Shown here one piece after another: positions 1-15,451 of a stretch of 64,000 bases of DNA. Within the stretch, counting starts at the first letter, position 1. The number at the start of each line of letters is the position of its first letter. Source of the DNA: CAYPTB01 sp964413535 (GTDB lineage: Bacteria > Planctomycetota > UBA1135 > GCA-002686595). A program made the position numbers and the translations under genes. The DNA lies in contig CAYPTB010000063.1 of NCBI GenBank assembly GCA_964413535.1, positions 50,084-114,083 on the forward strand. The letters are read 5' to 3'. The notes beneath the pieces were generated by a model. The model worked only from the letters and a program-made list of their open reading frames with translations. It was not told the DNA's origin and ran no database searches.

Positions 1-2
1 AC

Positions 3-1388
3 GCCGCCCTGCGCTTCCGCGCCGCGGGGCTCGAGGACATCGCCGGGAAGACGGAGGGGTACCTCTGGACCTACGAGCAGGAGCGCGCCTTTCCCGACGT
101 GCCGATCGCGATCCCGCTGCCCGAGGGCTGCGAGCTCACGTTCAGGAGCGAGGTCGCAGGCGAGCAGCAGGTCTTCACCTACGGACAGGACTACGTCCCC
201 GTTCCCGGCGGCGGGGGCAAGGGCATCGGCGAGCCGATCTTCCTGGGTTTCGGGATCGACTCCGAGAAGGAGCCCTACAACGATCTCAAGGGGACGGCTT
301 GGCGCGGCAAGGTGGCGGTGATCCTGGAGGGCGAGCCGCGGCACAAGCGCATGTTCGACGGCGAGGAGCTGACGAGCGAGGGCGACCTCTACCGCAAGCT
401 CGAAAGGCTCGAGGAAGGTGGCGTCGTCGGCGTGCTCGTGGTGCGGCGCCCACCGGCGCTTGACCGCAAGCGCGAGCCGCTGGAGGCGACGCCGCTCTCG
501 TTCCGGCACACCTGGGCGAACTTCGAGGAGCACGAGCCGCCCGTCGTGCGGCCCTTCCGGATCCCGGCGCTCGAGATCAGTGCGGCCGCGGCCGAGCGCA
601 TCGTCGGCCAAGACGTGCTCCTCCTGGCCGAGGACATGGACAAACGGGCGAAGCCCGTGCGCGTCGAGCTCCCCGGCCGCGAGGTCGTCGTCGCGAGCTC
701 GAGCCGCACCGGCAAGGTCCAAGTGAACAACGTCGTCGGCGTGCTGCGCGGCAGCGACCCGGCCCTGGCGGAGCAGTACGTCGTGATCGGGGCGCACTAC
801 GACCATCTGGGCGTCGATCCCTGGGGCCGCATCGGCATGGGTGCCGACGACAACGCATCGGGGACGGCGGCGGTGTTGGAATTGGTCGACGCCTTCGCCG
901 TCGCGCGACCGGCGCGCTCGATCCTGGCGGTGCTCTTCGCCGGCGAGGAGGACGGTCTCTTGGGGAGCCGGGCGTTTTGCGCCAATCCGCCCGTGCCTGT
1001 CGAGCAGATGGTCCTGATGCTGAACGCCGACATGCTGGGCCAGGGCGAGGCCGCCGAGGTCCTCGTGCTCGGGGTCGACCGCAATCCCGCTTTGGAGGAC
1101 GTGATCGAGCGCGCGCAGAAGCTCGCTCAGACGCGCATCAAGAAGGTCGTGACGAACCGCGGGGTCGAACTCTTCGAGCGCTCGGACCACTTTCCCTTCC
1201 ACCAGGCCGGAGTCCCGGCGCTGTTCTTCTTCGAGGGCTGGCCGATGACGAACAACAAGGACTATCACATCTACACCGACACGATCGAGCGCTTGGACCT
1301 GGACAAGGTCACGCGCTCGGTGCGCTTGATGTTCAACGTCGCATGGATCGTCGCGAACGACGCGGAACGACCGCCACGACCGCGCTGA
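3..1388 (+). CDS. M28-family zinc aminopeptidase-like protein, 5' truncated by window edge
   Basis: The frame is open from base 3, and the residues before the first possible GTG (base 99) already look like an M28 N-terminus, so the gene starts outside the window; 461 residues are visible. The expected co-catalytic zinc ligands are present: His in GAHYDHLG, Asp in GADDNASGT, the Glu pair in AGEEDGLLGS, Asp in LNADMLG, and His in SDHFPFH. An inserted PA-like region lies between the N-terminus and the catalytic domain (roughly visible residues 60-230). The family hydrolyses N-terminal amino acids from peptides, usually outside the cytoplasm; the substrate here is unknown. The 3' end overlaps the next gene by 46 bp, which suggests cotranscription. 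Confidence 0.9.
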   Translation, partial: AALRFRAAGLEDIAGKTEGYLWTYEQERAFPDVPIAIPLPEGCELTFRSEVAGEQQVFTYGQDYVPVPGGGGKGIGEPIFLGFGIDSEKEPYNDLKGTAWRGKVAVILEGEPRHKRMFDGEELTSEGDLYRKLERLEEGGVVGVLVVRRPPALDRKREPLEATPLSFRHTWANFEEHEPPVVRPFRIPALEISAAAAERIVGQDVLLLAEDMDKRAKPVRVELPGREVVVASSSRTGKVQVNNVVGVLRGSDPALAEQYVVIGAHYDHLGVDPWGRIGMGADDNASGTAAVLELVDAFAVARPARSILAVLFAGEEDGLLGSRAFCANPPVPVEQMVLMLNADMLGQGEAAEVLVLGVDRNPALEDVIERAQKLAQTRIKKVVTNRGVELFERSDHFPFHQAGVPALFFFEGWPMTNNKDYHIYTDTIERLDLDKVTRSVRLMFNVAWIVANDAERPPRPR

Positions 1389-2983
1389 CGGCGTGCTGCG
1401 CGGTGCTCGCGCTCGTCGCGGGCTGCTCGGAAGCGGACGTCGTGCGCGCCGCGCCGGCGGATCCGAGCGCCGTTTTGGAGCCGGCGACGCCCTGGATCTC
1501 CACGCCCCCGCCCTTGCGCCCGGCCATCGATGCGGTGCTCGAGGCGGACCTGGGCGCCATCGTGGCCGAGGCCGTGGCGTGCGCGGCCGCGTCGAGTGGC
1601 GTCGCTCCCGCGCTCGTGCGCGTGTCCGTTCACGCCAGCGACCGGGACACGGGCGAGGTCGTGGTCGCGCGCGCGGACGAAGTACCCATGCGCCCGGCGT
1701 CGTGCTTGAAGCTCCTCACGACGGCGGCCGCGCTCGTTCTGCTCGGCCCGGACGGATCCTTGGTCACGGGCTTCGACGCGCTCGGCCCGATTCGCTCCGG
1801 CGCAGTCGGAGGCGGAGTGCTGGAGGGCGATCTGGTCGTCCGCGCGGGGGGCGATCCGATCTACGCCGGCCCGCACGCGGGCGAGGTGGCCGAGCGTCTC
1901 GACGCGGCGGCGGCTGCGCTCGCGCGGCTCGGCATCACGCGCATCGCCGGGGACCTCGTCCTCGACCTCGGCTCGTTCCCCGAACCTGCTCCCGCTCCGG
2001 AGTGGCCCGATCCGACGCAGCACTGGCAGGAGTACTGCGCGCTCGCGGCGGGGCTCACGGTCAACGCGGGGATCCTGTGTACTCGCGTGCTCCCGACGAG
2101 CGTGGGAGCGCCGGCGCGCATCGAGGTGTGGCCGAGTCCCCACGGTCTCGCGACGCGCTACACGACGAAGACCGCGGCCGGATCCGTGAACGACGTGCGT
2201 GTCGGAGCCACGCACAGCGCGGTGACGGTCGCCGGGGAGATCGGGATCTCGCTCCCCGAGGTCACGGCGGAGTTCGCGCATCCCGATCCGATCCTGATGT
2301 TCGCGAGCGCGTGGTGCGCGGCGCTCGAGCGCGCGGGAATCGCGCTGGCGGGGGAAACGCGCCGCGCGAGATCCGTCGAACCGGCGGGAGAACGCCTGTA
2401 CACCCTGCGATCGACGCTCTTGTCGACGCTCGAGCCGATCAATGCGTGGTCCGTGAACAGCGTCGCCGACCAGGTGTTCTTCGCGACGGCGCTGCAGGCG
2501 CGCGGCAGCGCGACGCGCGAAGCCGGTCACTCCGCCGTCGCCTCCGCGCTCGAGCGGCTCGGCGTGTCCACGAGCGGATTCGTGCAGGTGGACGGCTCGG
2601 GGCTCTCGCGCGCGAACCGCGTTTCGGCGCGGCAACTCGCGGCTCTGCTCGGCGCCGTGCTGGCCCTCGACGAGAAGACGCGCGACGCCTACCTCGGCTC
2701 GCTGGCCGTCGCAGGCGAATCCGGGACGCTGGTGCAGCGCATGCGTTCGGGCCCGGCGCGCGGGCGCGTCTTCGCGAAGACCGGCTGGATCGGCGGGACG
2801 TCGACGCTCGCCGGGCTGGTGCGCTCGTTGGACGGCTGCGAGTACGTGTTCGCCGTCCTCGTCGAGTACCCGGCGTCGGCTTCGGGACTCAACACGCATT
2901 GCTTCAAGCCCATGCACGACGCGATCGCGGAGCGACTCGTCCTGGGCCGCAGCGAGAAGCGGCCGCGGACCGCTGGGCAGTGA
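1343..2983 (+). CDS. dacB: D-alanyl-D-alanine carboxypeptidase/endopeptidase, S13 (PBP4/DacB type), lipoprotein
   Basis: The 546-residue protein has the three active-site motifs of peptidase family S13: SCLK at 120-123 (nucleophile Ser120), SVN at 370-372 and KTG at 479-481. The long insert between SxxK and SxN is typical of the PBP4 class. The ATG at 1343 gives a short positively charged N-terminus, a hydrophobic stretch and a lipobox LVAGC ending at Cys28, so export as a lipoprotein is likely. The enzyme would cleave terminal D-Ala and cross-links in periplasmic peptidoglycan, consistent with ddl and dapB in the same window. It overlaps the upstream peptidase gene, and its TGA overlaps the next GTG start. 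Confidence 0.92.
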   Translation: MDRRERRGTTATTALTACCAVLALVAGCSEADVVRAAPADPSAVLEPATPWISTPPPLRPAIDAVLEADLGAIVAEAVACAAASSGVAPALVRVSVHASDRDTGEVVVARADEVPMRPASCLKLLTTAAALVLLGPDGSLVTGFDALGPIRSGAVGGGVLEGDLVVRAGGDPIYAGPHAGEVAERLDAAAAALARLGITRIAGDLVLDLGSFPEPAPAPEWPDPTQHWQEYCALAAGLTVNAGILCTRVLPTSVGAPARIEVWPSPHGLATRYTTKTAAGSVNDVRVGATHSAVTVAGEIGISLPEVTAEFAHPDPILMFASAWCAALERAGIALAGETRRARSVEPAGERLYTLRSTLLSTLEPINAWSVNSVADQVFFATALQARGSATREAGHSAVASALERLGVSTSGFVQVDGSGLSRANRVSARQLAALLGAVLALDEKTRDAYLGSLAVAGESGTLVQRMRSGPARGRVFAKTGWIGGTSTLAGLVRSLDGCEYVFAVLVEYPASASGLNTHCFKPMHDAIAERLVLGRSEKRPRTAGQ

Positions 2984-3768
2984 TCGACCTCGAGCGCGCG
3001 GCGGCCGTCGCGGAGCGGGCGGCGCGCGAGGCGGGGGTGATCCTGCTCGCGCTCCTCGGGAGGATCGAGCGCCAGGACGTCGCGACGAAGAGCGCCGCCC
3101 GCGATCTGGTCACGGCCGCTGACGTCGCGAGCGAGCGCCACATCGTCGGCCGCTTGCGCGAGAGCTTCCCCGACCACGCCGTGGAGGCCGAGGAGGAGGT
3201 CCACGAGCGTTCGGACGGCGGCTTCGCTTGGCTCGTCGATCCGCTCGACGGAACGGTGAACTTCGTGCACGGCATTCCGTGCTTCGCCGTGTCGATCGCC
3301 CTGTACCGCGCTGCGACGCCGCTCGTAGCCGTCGTGCACGCTCCGCGGCTGGGGGAAACCTTCACCGCCCGGCGCGACGGCGGTGCCCGGCTGAACGGAG
3401 AGCCGATCCGGGTGTCGGCCACGGCGACCCTGGGCGAGGCGGTGCTCGCCACCGGCTTTCCCTACCGGCGCCGGGAACTCGCGAACGACAACCTCGCGAA
3501 TTTCGGGCGCTTCTTCCACGACGTGCGCGACCTGCGCCGGCTCGGCTCCGCGGCCCTGGATCTCGCCTACACGGCCGCGGGGCGCTTCGACGGTTTCTGG
3601 GAGCTGCACCTCGCTCCCCACGACGTCGCAGCCGGCGCCCTGCTGGTCAGGGAAGCGGGCGGTTGGGTGACGGATGCGGACGGCGGGGAGAACTGGCTGC
3701 GCGGAGGACACATCGTGGCCGCTCCGCCCGCCTTGCACGGAGAGATCCGCGCGCGGTTGAGGCACTGA
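2980..3768 (+). CDS. Inositol monophosphatase family phosphatase
   Basis: This is a 262-residue protein from the GTG at 2980, chosen because it overlaps the dacB stop as GTGA and gives the usual family length (about 260). It carries the metal-binding motif DPLDGT within WLVDPLDGTVNFVHG, an upstream acidic AEEE stretch, and a C-terminal PHDVAAGALLVREAGG corresponding to the WDxAAG motif, with His replacing the usual Trp. Members are Mg-dependent, Li-sensitive phosphatases acting on inositol phosphates or related sugar phosphates, and several bacterial ones act on histidinol phosphate or PAP. The substrate cannot be read from the sequence. Confidence 0.9.
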   Translation: MIDLERAAAVAERAAREAGVILLALLGRIERQDVATKSAARDLVTAADVASERHIVGRLRESFPDHAVEAEEEVHERSDGGFAWLVDPLDGTVNFVHGIPCFAVSIALYRAATPLVAVVHAPRLGETFTARRDGGARLNGEPIRVSATATLGEAVLATGFPYRRRELANDNLANFGRFFHDVRDLRRLGSAALDLAYTAAGRFDGFWELHLAPHDVAAGALLVREAGGWVTDADGGENWLRGGHIVAAPPALHGEIRARLRH

Positions 3769-3918
3769 AGCTCGGGGTCGTGCGGGCGCGGGCACCGCCC
3801 GGGTTCCGGAGCGAGGATCGGTGGCGCTCGATCCCGACCGCCCGAGCGTGGCGGCCGGACGGCGGACCGGCCGCCGCGGGCTCGCGGCCGCGACCGCCCG
3901 ACGCGCCTTTCGACGGAT

Positions 3919-3991
3919 GGAGAGGGCTGGTACCATGCTGCGTCTCGCGCTCTGCCCGGGGGCTCTCCGGGACCCCGGAACAGCCCTCTCC
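3919..3991 (+). other. Nested inverted repeat in the uvrA leader
   Basis: An 11-bp perfect inverted repeat (3919-3929 with 3981-3991) encloses a second 6-bp stem (3956-3961 with 3973-3978). The whole element is 73 nt and ends 50 nt before the uvrA ATG. No U-tract follows, so it is not a standard terminator. It could be a structured leader, a processed RNA or an operator; no known RNA family was recognised. The rest of the 273-bp gap shows nothing clear. Confidence 0.35.
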
Positions 3992-4041
3992 TGACGCTTC
4001 AAGCTCCAAGAGGACAAGCAGTTAGCGCCAGGCTCCGGCCC

Positions 4042-9923
<5,882 letters not shown>

Positions 9924-9927
<4 letters not shown>

Positions 9928-11690
9928 GCTTCCATCCCGACAATCCGCTCATCGTGCAGAGCGATCGCACGCTCATGCTGAACACGGTTCGCGCGGTGGT
10001 CGACGAAGCGGGACGCCCGCTCAAGGACGAGGACGGGTACCCGCGCACGGAGGAGCACCCGCGCTACGCCGCGGCGCGTGATGCGCTGGCCTGCTTTGCC
10101 GAACTCGAGAAGAGCCCCGACTACCTGCACACCTACCGTGTCACGCCCGTGTCGATCTGGAACGCCGCGGCGCTCGGCCTCGGCGCCGACGAGATCGAGG
10201 CGCGCCTGCGGGACTTCTCCTGCGTTCCGGTTCCCGCGACCGTGCTCACGGACATCCGGACCTGGCTCGAGCGGTACGGCCTACTGCGCATCGAGCGCAA
10301 CGGCGAGCGCTTCCAGCTCGTCTCGGACGCGCCTGAGACGGTGCAGGAGGTGCTTGCGCACCAGGGCGTGCGCAAGCTCGTGGAGGTGGAGGACGGCGTC
10401 GCGTGGGTCGACGAGCTCGACCGCGGGACGATCAAGCAGGCCTTGATCAAGATCGGATATCCGGTCGACGACCGCGGCGGCTACCTCGACGGGGACGCGC
10501 TCGACATCGATTTGCGCTCCACGACGCGCGGGGGAGCGCCCTTCCGATTGCGGCCTTACCAGCGACGGGCCTCCGAGGCCTTCCACCGCGGGGGGAGCGT
10601 GCTCGGAGGCAACGGCGTCATCGCGCTGCCCTGCGGCGCGGGCAAGACCGTGGTCGGCCTCTCCGTGATGAGTCTCGTGCGCACGAAGACGCTCGTCCTC
10701 ACGGCGAACACGGTGGCCGTGCGCCAGTGGCACGACGAGATCCTCGACAAGACCGAGCTCACCGAAGACGAGGTCGGCGAGTACACGGGCGAGGAGAAGT
10801 CCGTGCGGCCCGTCACGATCACCACGTATCAGATGCTCACTTGGCGCCGCAGCAAGACCGGCGACTTCGAGCACTTCCGCCTCTTCTCGCGCGAGAACTG
10901 GGGGCTCGTCATCTACGACGAGGTCCACCTCCTTCCGGCGCCGATCTTCCGCGTGACCGCGGAGCTCCAAGCGCGTCGCAGACTGGGTCTGACGGCGACG
11001 CTCGTGCGCGAGGACGGCAAGGAGGACGAGGTCTTCTGCCTCATCGGACCCAAGCGCTACGACGTTCCCTGGAAGGTGCTGGAGGGTCAGGGATTCATCG
11101 CGTCCGCGCGCTGCACGGAGGTGCGCGTGCCCCTCGCCCCCGAGCTCAAGGCGAGCTACGCGTCGGCGGACGCGCGACACAAGTTCCGCATCGCCTCCGA
11201 GAATCCGGAGAAGACGCGGGTGGTCGTGCGGCTGCTCTCCCGACACCCCGGCGGTCGCATCCTGATCATCGGCCAGTACCTCGACCAGCTCGCCGCACTC
11301 GCCCGTCACCTGGCGGTGCCGCTCATCACCGGCAAGACACCCACCGTTGAGCGCCAGCGTCTGTACGACGCGTTTCGCGAGGGAGTCGAGAAGGTCCTGA
11401 TCGTCTCCAAGGTGGGCAACTTCGCGATCGATCTACCGGACGCGAACGTTGCCATCCAGATCTCGGGCACCTTCGGATCGCGCCAGGAGGAAGCCCAGCG
11501 TTTGGGACGCATCCTGCGCCCGAAGAGCGACGGAACGGGAGCGGACTTCTACGCGGTCGTGACCTTCGGCTCGCGCGACCAGGAGTTCGCTCAGAAGCGC
11601 CAGCTCTTCCTCACAGAACAGGGCTATTCCTACGAGATCGTCGATGCATCCCAGCTCTTCGACGAGGTCGAACCAGGAGTCTCCGCGTGA
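9924..11690 (+). CDS. XPB/Ssl2-type superfamily 2 DNA helicase
   Basis: This 588-residue protein has an N-terminal damage-recognition-like and helicase-associated region (1-210), then the two RecA-like domains. Motif I is GAGKT at 238-242, motif II is DEVH at 332-335, and the XPB-specific RED motif is at 362-364 in LVREDGKE. Motif VI is QRLGR at 525-529. XPB is the ATP-dependent 3'-5' translocase of eukaryotic TFIIH; bacterial homologues occur in actinobacteria, spirochaetes and others, where an NER-related role has been proposed. Its GTG start lies inside the uvrA stop, and its own stop overlaps the next gene, so it is probably translated with a UvrA and an XPB-partner protein. Confidence 0.93.
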
Positions 11691-13789
11691 GCTCGAGATC
11701 CTTCAAGGGGAACGACCACAAGCAGCAGGCGTCGCCGAAGCGCGCCGCGCTCCACCTCGCTCCCAACGGTACTCCGACCGCTTGGGACGCCGTTCTGAGC
11801 TTGACGTCCTCCGACTTGCCGGAGCTCTACGGATTCTGGTCGCGCGCGGCGCACAAGCCCCAACCGGGCCGCGAAGGGGAGTTGCGCGCGGAGGTCGTGG
11901 GGTGGATGTGCGACGAGAAGCGCGTCCTCGAACGCGTCGAGAGCCTGGGGCGGCGTCTGGCGGGCATCGTGCGCAGGCTCGTGGAGGCTCCGAGTTATCG
12001 CTCGAGCGTGCGCGAACTCGCCGAAGCACGCGAGCTCTCCTACCTGGGACCTTACGACCTCGAAGCGACTCTCTCCGCGCTCGTGCGCCGGGGTCTGCTC
12101 GTCGAGACAGGCGATTCCAGCTTCGATGACGTCGAAGGGCGCGCCTTTGCGCTGCCTCTCGAGGTAGGGGACAGCCTGAGCCACACGCGCGAGAAGTCCG
12201 ATCGACGGGTCTTCGACATCGTGACGCTGCGGGGCTTCCTCGACGGCATGTATGCCGGTCGCTCCTCGTCACCCCAGCGTCTGCGCGAGATGTACAAGAT
12301 GTACGCGACCGAATCCGCGGCGGTCGCGCGCATCGATCGGCTGCCGGACGGCGTACGCGACCTGGTCGAGAAGGCCATTCTCGAGTTCGGGGGCTTCTTG
12401 CCCAAGGGTTTGTTCGAGCGCATGCGCACCGACTTGCCGCACTGGAACGGCCGGCGCTGGCAGATGATCCTCGAGAAGTCGCTCGTGGGCACCGTGGAGC
12501 GGCTAGATCTCACGCGCTACGGGATACGGCACGCGGACGAGACCTTGGTCGTGTTCAACGAGGTTGCGCTCGCCTGGCTGCGACGTGTCGCGGTCCCAGG
12601 GGATCCGGACAGTCCTCACGAGGAGCTGTCGCTCGGCATCGATCTCGTCTCGAACCTGTCGCAATTCCTCGCGTTCATCCTCGAGCACGACGTGCGTTTC
12701 ACGGTGCGGGGGGAGATCTTCAAGACGACCGAGCGCAAGATCCTCCAGCATCTCATCCCGAACCCAGGACGGGAGCTGTCGCGCGAGGACGTCCTCGCCT
12801 TCATCTACCGCTTCTCGCGCCGCAGGAAGCTGATCGACAGCACGGGGGAACGAACGATCGGGATGACGCCCTTGGGTCGGGACTGGGGCCAGCTCGAGCT
12901 CCTCCCGAAACTCGAAGCGTTGCTCGAGTACACGCTCGAGGAGCGCGACGCCGATGGTGAGCACTTCCACCAGGTGCGCCTCCGGCGGATCTTCCTGCGC
13001 CTCGTCAAGCGCGTGGAGCCGGGCGTCTGGTACGACTTGATGTACCTGCCCTTCCTGGCGCGCAACACCTATCTCGCCAGCCTCGACGATCTCGAGGTCG
13101 AGCCGAGTTTCGCGGAGCGCTTCCACGCCGGAGGCTACAGCCCGCGTGACGATCCTCAGCGCCTGGCCTGGAATCTCGTGCGCTGGGTCAGGAAGCGCTT
13201 GCACTTGCTCGGTCTGGTGGACCTCGGGTACGACTCGGCCGGCCGGCCCGTCGCCATGCGCCTGACTGCAACAGGGGCGCGCTGCTTCGGGATGACCGCT
13301 CCCGTCGAGAACGGGACGCGCGTCGGCACGCTGGTCGTGACACCCGACTTCGAGGTGGTCATGTTCCCCACGGGCGACGACGCCGAGCTCGTTCACGACC
13401 TCGATCGTTTCTGCGATCGCGACAAGCAAGGGCAGCTCCTGCACTACCGGCTCACGGAGGCCTCCGTTCGGCGCGCTCTGTCGGAAGGGCTCTACCTCGA
13501 GCGCATGCTCGCGACGCTCGACGCCCATTCGCGCACGCCCGTTCCGCAGAACGTGCGCTTCTCCATCCGCGACTGGGCCCTGCGGGCGGGACTGATGACG
13601 CTCGACGCGAACCTGCTCATTCGTTGCCAGGACGCCGACACGTGGACGCGCTTCCGTCAGGATCCGGGAGTGCGCTCCTACGTCGGCGAGTTTTGCGGGG
13701 AAGGCGGCGCGCGCCTCAAGGGCCGCGCAAGCCCGCGGCGGCTCCAGTCGCTCTTCCGCGAGCTCGGCTACTTGATCGAGCTCGTGTGA
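11687..13789 (+). CDS. Helicase-associated (Helicase_C_3-type) protein, predicted XPB partner
   Basis: The 700-residue protein starts at a GTG overlapping the helicase stop. From about residue 545 to 640 it carries the conserved block seen in proteins encoded next to bacterial XPB: LVVTPDFEVV, then RLTEASVRRAL and SRTPVPQNVRF. The N-terminal part is mostly helical with winged-helix-like segments. Mycobacterial Rv0862c, next to the XPB gene Rv0861c, is the type example I have in mind; its biochemical role is not established. No nuclease motif was recognised, so it differs from archaeal Bax1. The family assignment rests on motif resemblance and on synteny. Confidence 0.8.
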   Translation: MSSRSFKGNDHKQQASPKRAALHLAPNGTPTAWDAVLSLTSSDLPELYGFWSRAAHKPQPGREGELRAEVVGWMCDEKRVLERVESLGRRLAGIVRRLVEAPSYRSSVRELAEARELSYLGPYDLEATLSALVRRGLLVETGDSSFDDVEGRAFALPLEVGDSLSHTREKSDRRVFDIVTLRGFLDGMYAGRSSSPQRLREMYKMYATESAAVARIDRLPDGVRDLVEKAILEFGGFLPKGLFERMRTDLPHWNGRRWQMILEKSLVGTVERLDLTRYGIRHADETLVVFNEVALAWLRRVAVPGDPDSPHEELSLGIDLVSNLSQFLAFILEHDVRFTVRGEIFKTTERKILQHLIPNPGRELSREDVLAFIYRFSRRRKLIDSTGERTIGMTPLGRDWGQLELLPKLEALLEYTLEERDADGEHFHQVRLRRIFLRLVKRVEPGVWYDLMYLPFLARNTYLASLDDLEVEPSFAERFHAGGYSPRDDPQRLAWNLVRWVRKRLHLLGLVDLGYDSAGRPVAMRLTATGARCFGMTAPVENGTRVGTLVVTPDFEVVMFPTGDDAELVHDLDRFCDRDKQGQLLHYRLTEASVRRALSEGLYLERMLATLDAHSRTPVPQNVRFSIRDWALRAGLMTLDANLLIRCQDADTWTRFRQDPGVRSYVGEFCGEGGARLKGRASPRRLQSLFRELGYLIELV

Positions 13790-14433
13790 GCGGCCTGCCT
13801 CCCCCGATCGTCGCCCTCACGCCCGGCACGCTCGGAGGGAATGCCGAGGGCCCCGGGGCAGCGATCGAGGAGCTTCGGGCGCGCATCGCCGCGGCGCTCG
13901 CAGGCGGGCTGCGGGGCGTGCTGCTGCGCGAGCCCGCGCTGCACGATCGCGATTTCCTCGCACTGGCCCGCGAGCTCCGCGCGGCGCTCGGTCCGAAACG
14001 CTGGCTCGGCGTGCACGATCGAGTGCACCTCGCACTCGTCGCGCACGCGGACGCCGTACACGTCGGATTCCGTTCGCTCCCCGTCGATGCGCTGCGAGAG
14101 TGGTGCGGCGACCGTCTCGTCATCGGGTCGTCGACGCATGCGGGCGACGATCCCGCGCTCTCCTCCGGAGCGGACTACCTCTTCCACGGTCCGGTGCGCG
14201 ACACGCCGTCGAAGCACGGGCTCGTCGCTCCGATCGGCATCGAGGGCCTCGCGCGCGCGGTCCGCGCGAGCGCCCTGCCCGTGCTCGGGCTGGGTGGGCT
14301 GCGTCCGGAGGACGCTCCGCGCGTGCGAGCGACCGGCGCGGCGGGCATGGCGGTGCTCGCGGGCATCCTTCCGGATCCCGATCCGGCGCAGGCAGCGCGT
14401 GCCTACCTGACGGCGTGGGAAGCGGCGCGTTGA
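13786..14433 (+). CDS. ThiE/TenI family protein (thiamine phosphate synthase-like)
   Basis: The 215-residue TIM-barrel protein starts at the GTG at 13786, which overlaps the previous stop. Conserved family segments are LGVHDRVHLAL, ADAVHVGFRSLP, IGSSTHAGDD, GADYLFHGPVRDTPSKHG and the phosphate-binding VLGLGGL. The FRSLP segment and the HGPVRDTPSKHG loop look more like TenI (thiazole tautomerase) than like ThiE, which usually has HLGQxD and GPVFxTxTK. Either way it belongs to the thiazole and thiamine-phosphate branch, and a thiL homologue follows 103 bp downstream. I do not assign a gene symbol because the two subfamilies cannot be separated by eye. Confidence 0.8.
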   Translation: MSGLPPPIVALTPGTLGGNAEGPGAAIEELRARIAAALAGGLRGVLLREPALHDRDFLALARELRAALGPKRWLGVHDRVHLALVAHADAVHVGFRSLPVDALREWCGDRLVIGSSTHAGDDPALSSGADYLFHGPVRDTPSKHGLVAPIGIEGLARAVRASALPVLGLGGLRPEDAPRVRATGAAGMAVLAGILPDPDPAQAARAYLTAWEAAR

Positions 14434-14536
14434 TCCGCGGTCGAAGGAGCGCTGGGCGCTCGCGAGCGCTTCGCACTCAGTGCGTCGTACGCCGCCCCGT
14501 TCGCCCCCCAGCGTCGCGGACGGCTACCATGCGACC

Positions 14537-15451
14537 GTGACGTGGCGCGAGGACCGGTTGCTCGATTGGTTGTCCCGGCGCGCGCGACCCGCGGCGCTCG
14601 TGGGATCCTTCGCCCACGACTCCGCCGTGCTCGTGGCGCAGCGCGGCAGACGCGTCGCATGCGTGGACCAGACCATCGAGGGCGTGCACTTCGAGCCCGG
14701 TAGCAGCGGACGCCGTGTGGGCCGGAAGGCCGTCGGACGCGCCGTGTCGGACCTGGCGGCGAGCGCTGCGCGGCCGACCGAAGTGCTGCTCGCCCTCGCT
14801 GCGCAGAGGACGAAGAGCGAGCGCTGGATGCGGGCCGTGATCGCCGGCTGCGCGGAGCGAGCGCGGGAACTCGGGGCCGAGCTCGTCGGAGGCGACCTCG
14901 CGCGCACCGACGGCTCCGCCTACGTCGCCGTGACTGCGCTCGGCGAACTCGACGGGGATGGACTGCCGCCGGGGCGCGACTGCGCGCGTCCCGGTCAAGT
15001 GCTCCTCCTCACCGGGCCCGTGGGAGGCTCGCGGCTCGGGCGACACCTGGCGATCGAGCCGCGGATCGCCGAGGGCCGATGGCTCTGGGAGCGGGGAGCC
15101 ACGGTGCTGATGGACGTGAGCGACGGTCTCGCCATCGATGCGGCGCGGATCGCGTCCGCGTCGCGCGCGGCGCTCGCGATCGACGTCGTGCCCGTTCATC
15201 GCGATGCGCGACGCGCCGCGCGCGCGAGCGGGCGTTCCGCCCGGTTGCACGCGCTCGAGGACGGTGAGGACCACGAACTCCTCGCCTGCATCGACCGCGC
15301 GCGCTGGGAAGCGATTCGCCGCGCGGCGCGCAGACGATTCCCGGCGCTGGTGGAGATCGGCCGCGTCCAGGCGGGACGCGGGCTGCGCGTCGCGGGCGAG
15401 GACGGAATGCTCGTTCCCTACCGCTCGCGCGGCGGGTGGCTCCATGTCTGA
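14537..15451 (+). CDS. thiL: Thiamine-monophosphate kinase-like protein
   Basis: The protein has 304 residues from the GTG at 14537; the open frame extends further upstream but has no better start. ThiL/PurM-superfamily signatures include VDQTIEGVHF, VGGDLARTDG, LMDVSDGLAIDAARIA, and EDGEDHELL near the C-terminus. ThiL phosphorylates thiamine monophosphate to the active cofactor. The N-terminal metal- and nucleotide-binding motif, normally GDDAAV, reads AHDSAV here, so the first Asp is replaced by His. It follows the TenI/ThiE-family gene and overlaps tsaE by 8 bp. ThiL is the best fit by length and order of motifs; a divergent paralogue is possible. Confidence 0.82.
   Translation: MTWREDRLLDWLSRRARPAALVGSFAHDSAVLVAQRGRRVACVDQTIEGVHFEPGSSGRRVGRKAVGRAVSDLAASAARPTEVLLALAAQRTKSERWMRAVIAGCAERARELGAELVGGDLARTDGSAYVAVTALGELDGDGLPPGRDCARPGQVLLLTGPVGGSRLGRHLAIEPRIAEGRWLWERGATVLMDVSDGLAIDAARIASASRAALAIDVVPVHRDARRAARASGRSARLHALEDGEDHELLACIDRARWEAIRRAARRRFPALVEIGRVQAGRGLRVAGEDGMLVPYRSRGGWLHV

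Noticed and set aside
3919..3991. 4.5S signal-recognition-particle RNA
   Set aside because: The size and hairpin form suggested it, but the conserved apical GGAAGCAGC-type sequence of SRP RNA is absent.
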